DNA from: an uncultured Verrucomicrobiota bacterium
GTDB taxonomy: Bacteria > Verrucomicrobiota > Verrucomicrobiia > Limisphaerales > SXTU01
Reading direction: 5' to 3'
DNA length: 8,022 nucleotides
Assembly (NCBI GenBank): GCA_903863315.1
Contig: CAIPBN010000382.1
Location: 1 to 8,022 of the forward strand
Every line of letters starts with the position of its first letter. The stretch's first letter is position 1. A model generated the notes under the pieces. That model searched no databases and was not told the DNA's origin. It was given only the letters and a program-made list of their open reading frames with translations. Positions 1 to 6,076 of this stretch are shown one piece after another. Both the position numbers and the translations under genes were made by a program.

Positions 1-2
1 AC

Positions 3-44
3 AAATCCAGAAAGTTCGCCGAGTATGTGCCGTTCTGGGCGTAG
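3..44 (+). CDS. Possible C-terminal tail of a convergent gene (partial)
   Basis: Reading from base 3 gives KSRKFAEYVPFWA followed by a TAG stop at 42-44. Most of the codons end in G or C, as in the real genes of this window, and the peptide has the mixed basic and aromatic look of a protein end. If real, this gene enters from the left and converges on the alpha/beta hydrolase, with 82 bases between the two stops. Only 13 codons are visible, so the family cannot be named and chance is a serious alternative. Confidence 0.25.
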   Translation, partial: KSRKFAEYVPFWA

Positions 45-47
45 CAG

Positions 48-75
48 CTTGACCGATACTTGACTCACACTTGAC
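48..75 (+). repeat. Three CTTGAC direct repeats with 11-base period
   Basis: CTTGAC occurs at 48-53, 59-64 and 70-75, with starts exactly 11 bases apart, about one DNA helical turn. The intervening five bases differ (CGATA, TCACA), so this is a phased motif rather than a copied tandem block. It lies just past the possible plus-strand stop at 44 and downstream of the hydrolase gene. Direct repeats at 11-base spacing are how PhoB/OmpR-type regulators bind, but no start codon of a gene lies next to it here, so its role is unknown. Confidence 0.45.
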
Positions 76-126
76 CCAAGACCGGACCGTGGTGCGGGCA
101 GGCAGCCAAGTTCAACGATTGCCGCT

Positions 127-933
127 TCATTTCTTCGGCGCGGGCGGGAGCTGCTTCAGCACGAAGTCCACCAGCTCCCGGCACTCGAAGAACGACGCGG
201 TGGCTTGGTGACCTTCGCCGGCGATGACCTTCACGCTGATGGAACCGCCACCGGCTTCATAGCGTTCCTTGAGCAGCTTGGTGTTGTCGTCGTAGGGCAC
301 CACTTTGTCGGAGTCCCCATGCACGGCGAACATCGGCACCTTGTTCGATAGCAGCCCTTGCAGGTTGTCGATGGGATTCAGCTCCTTCAGGCGGGCGCGG
401 AATTCGGCCTCGGGCATGCCGTAATCCGCGAGCGTCACCGGCAGGTTTTTCATCGGGTAGCTGGTGAGGCTGCACACCGGATAGATGCCCACCCAGGCGC
501 GCACCTTGTCCGGATGCCGGAACGCCCACGCGAGCGTCATGATGCCGCCGCGGCTCTGGCCGAGCAGAATCGGCTTCGGCGAGAAGCCGCGCTTCACCAT
601 CGCGTCGTAGAACTGCGTGAACTTCGCCGTGCTCGCCGGCCCGCCGCGCACCTCGCCGAGATCGAACCCCGCGATGCTGATGCCCGCCTTGAGGAAGCTC
701 TCGAAATACAGCTTCCGTCCCGCAAGCGACAAGCCCTTGATCGTGGGTGCATACCACAACCACGGCTTGCCCTCGGCGGGCTTGGGCGCGGCAAAGAGCA
801 GGGCCTTGTTCCCCGCGACCTCAAAGGTTTCAGCGGTGCGCGGAAGATTGTCCTGGGCGGACGAAATCAGGATGCTCGCCAGCAAGCCGAGCAGGCCGAC
901 CAGACGTGACAGGCAGGGGACGGGTGGTTTCAT
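127..933 (-). CDS. Exported alpha/beta hydrolase (esterase/dienelactone-hydrolase-like)
   Basis: A 268-residue serine hydrolase of the alpha/beta fold. Residues 1-26 form a signal peptide (short polar start with an Arg, then a leucine-rich core, ending near SSAQ), so it probably acts outside the cytoplasm. The nucleophile elbow is GQSRGG with Ser127. The acid is probably Asp209 in HGDSDKVVP, and the base His242 in GEGHQ, giving the usual Ser-Asp-His order. The reading frame is open up to 1035, but those extra 34 residues overlap the preceding peptidase gene and have no signal character, so the ATG at 933 was chosen. It begins 52 bases after the M14 gene with no clear ribosome binding site, and is the last gene of the cluster. 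The family includes acetyl-xylan-type esterases and peptidase-like hydrolases; the substrate cannot be read from the sequence. Confidence 0.88.
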   Translation of the reverse strand: MKPPVPCLSRLVGLLGLLASILISSAQDNLPRTAETFEVAGNKALLFAAPKPAEGKPWLWYAPTIKGLSLAGRKLYFESFLKAGISIAGFDLGEVRGGPASTAKFTQFYDAMVKRGFSPKPILLGQSRGGIMTLAWAFRHPDKVRAWVGIYPVCSLTSYPMKNLPVTLADYGMPEAEFRARLKELNPIDNLQGLLSNKVPMFAVHGDSDKVVPYDDNTKLLKERYEAGGGSISVKVIAGEGHQATASFFECRELVDFVLKQLPPAPKK

Positions 934-985
934 TGGCGAGGATGATGGCGAAGAGAAAGGCGCTCCAATCCGGTGGCCGCGGGCT

Positions 986-2230
986 TCACTCTCTTGGTTT
1001 GGCGGACTTATCCCGCACGAAGTCCGCCGTCGCACGGCCCAGCTCCCGGCCCACGGCCCCGTAGCCGGACGTCGTGCTGTTCTCGTAGTTCCAGATGGTT
1101 TCGAGGCACAGGCTGACCGTGTCCGGGTTGCCGTTCATGCAGACCCAGCTCGCGCTCATGTTGCGCCAGAGCGGGTGGTAGCTCGCACCGGTGGTCTTGG
1201 GCTTGTTGCTCATGGGGATGAGCGGCTTGATCTTGCTGATGCGGCCGTAGGCGAAGTCAACGAACCGGTGGCACTGCGTGATCATCGGCTCTTTGAGCAA
1301 CTGGGATTCCAAGACGAAGAAGAACGTGGGATCGCCCGGTCCCGGGTTGTGGAGGTCGAGGAACACGGCGAGGCGGTTCTCCTTCACCAGCGCGCGCAAC
1401 CGCTGTTGGGCAGCGGCGACTTCGGGGTAAACAGGGTTGTCATCCCAGTCGCGGTTGTGGTCGCGCGGCGCGGCCTCTTTGCCGCCATTGCCGGTTGCGG
1501 CGTTGTCCACGTCCATTATGGGCACGACGAAAACTTCCGCGTGGGCGCGCAGCCACTTGGCGTCCGCGTCGTCGCTCACCAGCCATTCAGTGAAGCCGCG
1601 CGCAACCCAGCAGGAGCCGCTTTCCCAGGCATGCTGCCGCGCGTGAATCCAGATGCCCGGCGGTTTGGGAATGGTCGCTTCGCTCACGCGCAAGCCGCGC
1701 ACAGGCCGACCTTCGCGCGTGCGGGCCAGCTCAAAGGACTTCGCAGCAGGCAGCTTCTTCTCCGCCTCGGCCAGCAGCGTGTCTGTGTCGCGCGGCGTGA
1801 AGGGCGGTCCCCACGCGACCCATAGCGGCCCGCCGGTGCCGGTGATTTCGTAGAGGATACGCGCCTCGTCGCGCTTGCCGGGTGGCGTGTGCAACCAGGT
1901 CTTGCCGTCCGTGGAGAACGTTGCCCGCGCGGGCATGGCCCAGCTCGGCGCGAGCGGCTTGCTCGTGTTCTGTCCGTTGTTGCGCGATGGCCGGTCGCTG
2001 CCCGCGAGGCTCAGGGTCACGCGTTCATCTTTCGCCACGCCGTCCACGCGCAGATACCACCAGCACGGCCAGCCGCGCTGCGGGTCGCCATCCGGCATGA
2101 AGCGGATGACGTGCGCCGTCTGGTCAATGGCCTCCACTTTCGCCGAACCGCCCTCGAAGTCGGTGCTGACGCGCAGTTCGGCGGCGGTGCTTGCACAGGC
2201 TAACAGTGTCAGGGCGATTAGTTGTCTCAT
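986..2230 (-). CDS. Exported M14-family zinc carboxypeptidase-like protein
   Basis: A 414-residue protein with a short signal peptide (MRQLIALTLLACASTAA). Residues about 20-150 look like the beta-sandwich domain that precedes the catalytic domain in cytosolic-carboxypeptidase-type M14 enzymes. The catalytic part follows: zinc ligands His200 and Glu203 in HAWE, then Asn259-Arg260 in HNRDW as the likely substrate-carboxylate contact, third ligand His294 in DLHNP, and the probable general base Glu377 in CLETIW. All catalytic positions are present in the right order, so an active metallopeptidase is likely; whether it cuts protein tails or cell-wall peptides is unknown. The frame is open to 2245, but the ATG at 2230 overlaps the stop of the upstream kelch gene in an ATGA arrangement and starts directly at the signal peptide, so it was preferred. 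Translational coupling to the kelch gene is expected. Confidence 0.88.
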   Translation of the reverse strand: MRQLIALTLLACASTAAELRVSTDFEGGSAKVEAIDQTAHVIRFMPDGDPQRGWPCWWYLRVDGVAKDERVTLSLAGSDRPSRNNGQNTSKPLAPSWAMPARATFSTDGKTWLHTPPGKRDEARILYEITGTGGPLWVAWGPPFTPRDTDTLLAEAEKKLPAAKSFELARTREGRPVRGLRVSEATIPKPPGIWIHARQHAWESGSCWVARGFTEWLVSDDADAKWLRAHAEVFVVPIMDVDNAATGNGGKEAAPRDHNRDWDDNPVYPEVAAAQQRLRALVKENRLAVFLDLHNPGPGDPTFFFVLESQLLKEPMITQCHRFVDFAYGRISKIKPLIPMSNKPKTTGASYHPLWRNMSASWVCMNGNPDTVSLCLETIWNYENSTTSGYGAVGRELGRATADFVRDKSAKPRE

Positions 2231-3369
2231 GGTTGCCATCTCCAAATCTCCGGCGAGCGCACGCCGGGCTTTTGTTCACCGCTTACCACCAGCCACGCAC
2301 CATTCCACTGCACCGTCGGCACGGTCACACGCGGGGCGGGTGTAGGCGCGAATTCGGTCCAGCGGTCGGCGCGCGTGTCGTAGTTGAGGATGCTCCTCGG
2401 AAAACCTTTGTGCTCGGTCGGCGCGACGGTGAGCTGCGCACCGTCGTCCCCGCTCACGACGAGAAACTGCGTTGGACCCGATGTGGGAGCGGGCGAAGGC
2501 GCGGCCACGGCGGCGCGCGGCAAGTCCGCGATGCGCTTCCAGCCCTTGCCCGGCGTGTAGCGATAAGCGTCCTTCAAGTAAGTGCGCACCGGTTTGCCGT
2601 CCGAACCGGCCGACAAGTCCGCGCCGCTCGCGAGGAAGAACGAACCATCTTGCACCGCCGCGACCGCGAGCATCCGCGCGGGACCAGGCCACGGCTCCAG
2701 TTTGCGCCAGGCGGGCTGCTTGGCGGCGAGGTCGAGTGCGTAGAATGTCTTGAGCGTGCTCGTGGAGTCGGGCCGCTCGATGCCGCCAGCGACATAGAGC
2801 GTGTCATCGAGCAGTGCGCCACTCATGTTGGCGACCATGCACGGCAGAGGTGGCAACGGCTTGATCCCCACCACCGGGCGGAGCAGTTGCCGAGTCGGTC
2901 CAGCGTGATCGAGGAACAGTTGAAAGCACTCGGCGCGATGCCCATCCGCATCGCTGCCGCCTACACACACGACTCCTCCGCCGTGCGTCACACTCACGCC
3001 GTAGCCGAGCGGACGCGGCAGCTTGCCGGCGATCTTCCACGCACCATCCGGCTTCTCCAAGGCGAAGACCGTGTCATGCCAAATCTTCTTGCCGCCTTCC
3101 CACGGCTTCTTGTCCGGGAAGTTCGCGCCGCCCGCCGCGAGCAGCGCTCCGCCGCTGACGCCGGCAAACATCGACGCGAAGCCTTCCTTGTCTGGCAGCG
3201 AAGGAAGACGTGACCAGCCGGTAACTTCAGCGCCGAAGGCGACAGGGGCGATGCAGGTCAGGAGCATGAACAAGACGGGCGCTGGGCAGGGGAGCTTAGG
3301 ACAGGAGAATTCGGAGAAGGGATTCCGCCTTCCAAAGCCCGCAGCCAGTTTGTGTTCATCTGTGTCCAT
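2227..3369 (-). CDS. Exported kelch-repeat protein of the permuted-mutarotase / NanM type
   Basis: A six-bladed kelch-type beta-propeller of about 330 residues behind an export signal. Blade signatures recur as LLAAGGANF, VVCVGGSDADG, LYVAGGIERP, FFLASGADL, FLVVSGDDG and WLVVSGEQKPG. The stretch GGANFPDKKPWEGGKKIWHD is characteristic of the cyclically permuted mutarotase family related to N-acetylneuraminate epimerase NanM, which interconverts sugar anomers. The likely signal core is APVLFMLLTCIAPVAFGA, cut before EVTGW. The start is uncertain. The ATG at 3369 gives an n-region with Lys and Arg residues but lies inside a repeat; the ATG at 3267 leaves only 13 residues before the cut and no positive charge; the ATG at 3399 would overlap the RraA gene. 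The frame stays open to 3702, only as a shadow of that gene. The stop overlaps the next start by four bases. With a sialidase-like gene nearby, an amino-sugar substrate is possible but not shown. Confidence 0.87.
   Translation of the reverse strand: MDTDEHKLAAGFGRRNPFSEFSCPKLPCPAPVLFMLLTCIAPVAFGAEVTGWSRLPSLPDKEGFASMFAGVSGGALLAAGGANFPDKKPWEGGKKIWHDTVFALEKPDGAWKIAGKLPRPLGYGVSVTHGGGVVCVGGSDADGHRAECFQLFLDHAGPTRQLLRPVVGIKPLPPLPCMVANMSGALLDDTLYVAGGIERPDSTSTLKTFYALDLAAKQPAWRKLEPWPGPARMLAVAAVQDGSFFLASGADLSAGSDGKPVRTYLKDAYRYTPGKGWKRIADLPRAAVAAPSPAPTSGPTQFLVVSGDDGAQLTVAPTEHKGFPRSILNYDTRADRWTEFAPTPAPRVTVPTVQWNGAWLVVSGEQKPGVRSPEIWRWQP
2240..2243 (-). promoter_or_regulatory. Possible ribosome binding site of the M14 gene
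   Basis: GGAG lies on the minus strand nine bases before the ATG at 2230, inside the last codons of the upstream kelch gene. It supports the 2230 start over the in-frame ATG codons at 2239 and 2245. It encodes part of the kelch C-terminus, so the match may be coincidental. It is the clearest Shine-Dalgarno-like sequence before any start in this window. Confidence 0.35.
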
Positions 3370-3380
3370 CGGTGTTTCCA
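3351..3380. repeat. Decamer repeat TGTGTTCATC / TGTGTCCATC / GGTGTTTCCA
   Basis: Three 10-base units stand head to tail at 3351-3360, 3361-3370 and 3371-3380. The first two differ at one base and the third is degenerate. On the minus strand they read as GATGRACACA units. From memory, this kind of element is scattered between genes in many Verrucomicrobiota and related genomes; this was not checked. It fills part of the space between the RraA stop at 3393 and the kelch signal peptide, and it contributes the ATG at 3369. Confidence 0.6.
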
Positions 3381-3392
3381 CATGCGCTTCAT

Positions 3393-4157
3393 TTACCATT
3401 CGCCATCGCGGGAAAACTTCTTCCGGGCTGCCTCGCGAAAGGCCGCGCCGGCCGCATCCATCTCCGCCAGCACCTGCTCGTAGGGCTTGCCCGAGGCATC
3501 GCGCGCGGCGGCGATGACGGTGTTGCACTCGTTCGCGTCCATGAAGCGCGCGGCCTCCAGCAGGCGCGGCTCGTCTTCTGACGGCACGGCGAAGAAACCG
3601 TGCTTGTCCGCGTGGATGAGCTGGCCCGGCTCGATGCGCTGGCCGAAGACCTCCACCGGGCAGCCCCACCGAATCGGTGTGACCCACGCGTGACCGACGC
3701 ACAGCCGGCGGGCGAGCGCCTTGAACCCCGCGTTCGTCATCTCGTCCAGGTCGCGCACCGCGCCGTCCGTGATGGTGCCCACACAGCCCAGCGCGCGGTG
3801 CGTGTTCGCGTTCACCTCGCCCCAGAACGAACCGATTACCCTTGGCTTGTCGAGATCCTGCACCACGACGATTTTTGGCCCGGGCACGCTGGCGAGGTAA
3901 CGCCGGTAGTCGCCCTGAGCGCGGGCATTTTCCTTGTGCTTCGGGTTGCTCGGTTCGATGACCACCGTCACCGCGTAGCCGACCATCGGCCCCATCTGCG
4001 GCATGAAGTCGCGCGTCTCCTCAAGGTTGATGCCGTCGCGTGTGCGGTCGTGTTTGGTGATCTGCTCCCAGCCGTTGTAAATCGTGGGGGTGTTCCAGCG
4101 CTGGAGCTGGTGCAGATCCGCGTGGGAAAGCTGGCGGGTCGGAGTCGTTGGATTCAT
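3393..4157 (-). CDS. RraA-family protein (HMG-aldolase-like / former 'dimethylmenaquinone methyltransferase')
   Basis: A 254-residue cytoplasmic protein with no signal peptide. The core shows the RraA-family metal and pyruvate site: WGEVNANTH at 112-120, then a glycine-rich turn leading to DGAVRD at 131-136. There Arg135 and Asp136 match the substrate-binding Arg and Mg-binding Asp of 4-hydroxy-4-methyl-2-oxoglutarate aldolases. The later HADKHGFFAVP segment corresponds to the family's second conserved strand. Family members either cleave 4-hydroxy-2-oxo acids or decarboxylate oxaloacetate, while RraA itself inhibits RNase E. The preserved Arg-Asp pair favours an enzyme. At 254 residues it is longer than RraA (about 160), with N- and C-terminal additions, as often seen in sugar-catabolic members. 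It starts 46 bases after the oxidoreductase gene, so co-expression is likely. No Shine-Dalgarno sequence precedes the ATG. Confidence 0.85.
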   Translation of the reverse strand: MNPTTPTRQLSHADLHQLQRWNTPTIYNGWEQITKHDRTRDGINLEETRDFMPQMGPMVGYAVTVVIEPSNPKHKENARAQGDYRRYLASVPGPKIVVVQDLDKPRVIGSFWGEVNANTHRALGCVGTITDGAVRDLDEMTNAGFKALARRLCVGHAWVTPIRWGCPVEVFGQRIEPGQLIHADKHGFFAVPSEDEPRLLEAARFMDANECNTVIAAARDASGKPYEQVLAEMDAAGAAFREAARKKFSRDGEW

Positions 4158-4203
4158 GAGTTACGTTTGGGAAACCGAGGGGTTTTGCCGTCGCTCCCCG
4201 CTG

Positions 4204-5391
4204 TCACAGCCGGGCCAGCGGATTGTCCCGCACCGCCAGTGGGAAGGCGATGCGCTGACCTTGCAACCGATGCGACTCGAAGACCGCAGCGATCATCTCG
4301 ACCGTCATCCGTCCATCTCGGGCGCTGCACAGCGGCTGGCGGTTCTCGCGGATGGCTGCGATCAAGTCGCGTCCGCTGACCAGGTGCGCCATGACTTGTT
4401 TGCCCATGTCCGCCACCGGCTCTGGCTGGCCGATGCCCGCCGAGCTGATGGGCACCCACGCACGGGGTTCTTTTACGGGGCGGTGCGGATTGCCGGCGAG
4501 ATAATGCGCCACCGGGTCCTGGTCCACGCGCAGGTCAATGATTCCCTTGGTGCCGACGAGCTGCAGACCGAAGCCGGCGGCACGGTCACCCGCATTGGCA
4601 ACGGAGTCGAAGTAAGCCGGGACGCCGCGCTCCATGTCGAAGCGCGCGTGGACCTCGTTGCCCGCGAGCGGCCCGAGACCCTCCGCGCCGTCCTTCACAT
4701 CCGTGCGCGTGATGGGCTTGCCCGCCTGCAACACCGTTGCTGAGCAGCCGAGCGGCTGGCCGCCGAAGTAGCAAATCAGGTTCAGCAGGTGCGAGCCGAG
4801 CACCCACAGGTCCAGCGAGCCGCCGCGTGCGTCTTCCTTGCCGCGCGCGCGCAGTTCCAGCAGCCGTCCGATGGACTCCTCTTTGACCAGCTTGTCAATT
4901 GCCTGCAGCACGGGATGCCAGCGGTTACGATGCGCGAGGGCGAGCTTCACGTTCTTCTGCTCGCAAGCCGCGACGATCTCGTCTGCCTCCGCCGGCGTGC
5001 GGCAGAAGGGCTTCTCCATGTAGATGCCGCGCGCACCCGCTGCCGCCACCGCCAGCACCACGTCCCGATGCTGGTCCACATGCCGCATCCCGATGGCGAC
5101 GACGTCCGGCTTCGCCTCGGCGAGCATCTTCCGATAGTCCGCGAAGCCGCGCGCGACCTTCAGCTTCTGCTGCGCGGCGGCGAGGCCCTTCGCATCCGCG
5201 TCGGCCACGGCCACAAGGTCCGTTTCCGGCAGCTTTTCCCACATTGTGTCCAGCCCGTGACCGTAATCCCCGCGTCCAGTGTGGCCGATGACCGCCACGC
5301 GCAGGCGGGGCGGGGTGTCCGCTCCTGATGCGGCCAGGGCGAATCCGGTGGCGGCAACGGTCCCGAGGAAACGACGGCGGCTGGGCTTCAT
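4204..5391 (-). CDS. Tat-exported Gfo/Idh/MocA-family oxidoreductase
   Basis: A 395-residue NAD(P)-dependent sugar or cyclitol oxidoreductase. It opens with a twin-arginine signal (SRRRFLG at 4-10, then a hydrophobic stretch ending near ASGAD), as is common for this family in Verrucomicrobiota and Planctomycetota. The Rossmann fold begins with VAVIGHTGRGDYGHG at about 32-46, a variant of the usual GxGxxG loop. EKPFC at 126-130 holds the family's conserved Lys127. The C-terminal substrate domain contains GGSLDLWVLGSHLLNL, with Asp194 and His201 as the probable catalytic acid/base region. Tat export implies folding with its cofactor in the cytoplasm before crossing. The ATG at 5391 starts exactly at the Tat signal; no Shine-Dalgarno sequence is seen, and a small hairpin lies about 20 bases upstream. 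The RraA gene follows after 46 bases, which suggests a shared oxidation/cleavage route; the sugar is unknown. Confidence 0.9.
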   Translation of the reverse strand: MKPSRRRFLGTVAATGFALAASGADTPPRLRVAVIGHTGRGDYGHGLDTMWEKLPETDLVAVADADAKGLAAAQQKLKVARGFADYRKMLAEAKPDVVAIGMRHVDQHRDVVLAVAAAGARGIYMEKPFCRTPAEADEIVAACEQKNVKLALAHRNRWHPVLQAIDKLVKEESIGRLLELRARGKEDARGGSLDLWVLGSHLLNLICYFGGQPLGCSATVLQAGKPITRTDVKDGAEGLGPLAGNEVHARFDMERGVPAYFDSVANAGDRAAGFGLQLVGTKGIIDLRVDQDPVAHYLAGNPHRPVKEPRAWVPISSAGIGQPEPVADMGKQVMAHLVSGRDLIAAIRENRQPLCSARDGRMTVEMIAAVFESHRLQGQRIAFPLAVRDNPLARL

Positions 5392-5410
5392 GTGCCGCTG
5401 AGAATGTCAG

Positions 5411-5427
5411 GCAGCGGCGATCGCTGC
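5411..5427. repeat. Hairpin GCAGCG-N5-CGCTGC in the gap before the oxidoreductase
   Basis: A perfect 6-base stem with a 5-base loop, which also contains the palindrome GCGATCGC. On the minus strand it lies about 50 bases after the stop of the DUF5658-like gene and 19 bases before the ATG of the oxidoreductase. No run of T follows, so it is not a convincing intrinsic terminator. It could be a structured 5' leader or chance in GC-rich DNA. The rest of the 85-base gap shows nothing recognisable. Confidence 0.35.
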
Positions 5428-5476
5428 AATAGAAGGCAGCGGCTGGCCGCCTCATTCCCGTCCTTGTGGGTGATTT

Positions 5477-5953
5477 CTATTCGTCCACGAGCATAAGCAG
5501 CACCACGCTGTAGGCGACCACCACGAACTGCATCCAGATGCCGGTGTGCAGGACGGCCTTCGCGGTCTTGGGGCGCTGTAGCATGATGAGCTGCGCGCAC
5601 ACGGAGGCCACCACAAGCGTGGTGCACTTGTAGCCGACCAGCCCGTGCAGTCCGCCGAGAAACAGGAAGAACCGGGCCATGGGGTTGCACTCGCTGACCA
5701 TGCCGGTGTCCAGCAGGATCGTGGTCATCACCATGTCCGCGACGCCCATCGTGAGGAACCAGCCCGTCTCAAACAGACAGGCCGGCTGCCACTGGCCTGG
5801 CCAGCGTCGCGGTGGTGCTCCGGCGGTCCGGCCATCGCAGGGCGCGGGCGTTGGGAAGAACGGTGTCCGGTCTGCCGCGCTGGTGCATGGCATGGCCGCC
5901 GAGTGAGACTGCAGGACTGGTCGATCCACCATGAGGCATACAGGACACCTCAT
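5477..5953 (-). CDS. Small membrane protein, DUF5658-like
   Basis: A protein of up to 158 residues with a polar, proline-rich N-terminus (about 1-60) and a hydrophobic C-terminal part. Likely membrane segments are about 63-81, 93-123 (perhaps two passes) and 133-155. The first contains ADMVMTTILLDTG and is followed by the ECNPMARFF motif. An Asp in the first helix followed by a Glu-x-Asn-Pro element is what I recall for DUF5658-type proteins, whose function is unknown. The start is unsure: the ATG at 5953 has a weak GAGG upstream, the ATG at 5893 would drop 20 residues, and the ATG at 5749 would keep only the membrane part while cutting into the first helix. It differs in character from its enzyme neighbours and is flanked by the two widest gaps here, so it may be a separate transcription unit. 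Confidence 0.7.
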   Translation of the reverse strand: MRCPVCLMVDRPVLQSHSAAMPCTSAADRTPFFPTPAPCDGRTAGAPPRRWPGQWQPACLFETGWFLTMGVADMVMTTILLDTGMVSECNPMARFFLFLGGLHGLVGYKCTTLVVASVCAQLIMLQRPKTAKAVLHTGIWMQFVVVAYSVVLLMLVDE

Positions 5954-5991
5954 CCGCCCTCATGGCCAAGGCTTTGTTTGCATCCACAACG

Positions 5992-6012
5992 GTAATGGAA
6001 TTCATCCATTAC
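5992..6012. promoter_or_regulatory. Perfect 8-base inverted repeat, possible operator
   Basis: GTAATGGA at 5992-5999 and TCCATTAC at 6005-6012 form a perfect inverted repeat around ATTCA. It is AT-richer than the surrounding DNA and lies 39 bases before the earliest start of the DUF5658-like gene and 65 bases after the sialidase-like stop. The size and symmetry fit the site of a dimeric repressor. As RNA it would be an 8-pair stem with a 5-base loop but no trailing U run, so a classical terminator is less likely. Confidence 0.45.
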
Positions 6013-6015
6013 AAC

Positions 6016-6032
6016 CGCGCGGATGCCGCGCG
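6016..6032. repeat. GC-rich inverted repeat CGCGCGG-ATG-CCGCGCG
   Basis: A perfect 7-base stem with a 3-base loop, three bases away from the inverted repeat at 5992-6012. On the minus strand it comes first after the sialidase-like stop (TAA at 6079-6077). A strong GC hairpin in this position could protect the 3' end or stop transcription with Rho, but there is no T run, and such stems arise easily in DNA this rich in CG. Confidence 0.35.
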
Positions 6033-6076
6033 TGGAGCGCGCAAGGCTGGGCGAAACGTGACCCTGAACCACCGAG

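Noticed and set aside
934..1035. Longer start for the alpha/beta hydrolase
   Set aside because: The extra residues overlap the M14 gene and would put a 34-residue polar stretch before a clear signal peptide.
617..1825. 402-residue plus-strand open frame
   Set aside because: It lies antisense to the hydrolase and M14 genes, both with intact catalytic motifs. The translation is rich in Arg, Ala, His and Val with no recognisable domain, a typical shadow of high-GC coding DNA.
2191..3213. 340-residue plus-strand open frame
   Set aside because: It is antisense to the kelch gene and rich in Arg with no domain signature; the kelch blades on the other strand explain the open frame.
3258..3392. 44-residue minus-strand frame starting MKRMWKHRW right after the RraA stop
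   Set aside because: Its start is created by the junction and its body by the decamer repeat; it ends within the kelch signal peptide and shows no domain.
3370..3702. N-terminal extension of the kelch protein into the RraA gene
   Set aside because: The frame is open, but it overlaps a well-supported gene and codes for an Arg-rich shadow sequence; the mature propeller begins far downstream.
3600..4379. 259-residue plus-strand open frame
   Set aside because: It runs antisense across both the RraA and oxidoreductase genes and their gap, with no domain or signal.
5411..5427. Intrinsic terminator after the DUF5658-like gene
   Set aside because: The stem is only six pairs and no T run follows on the minus strand, so it is listed only as a hairpin.
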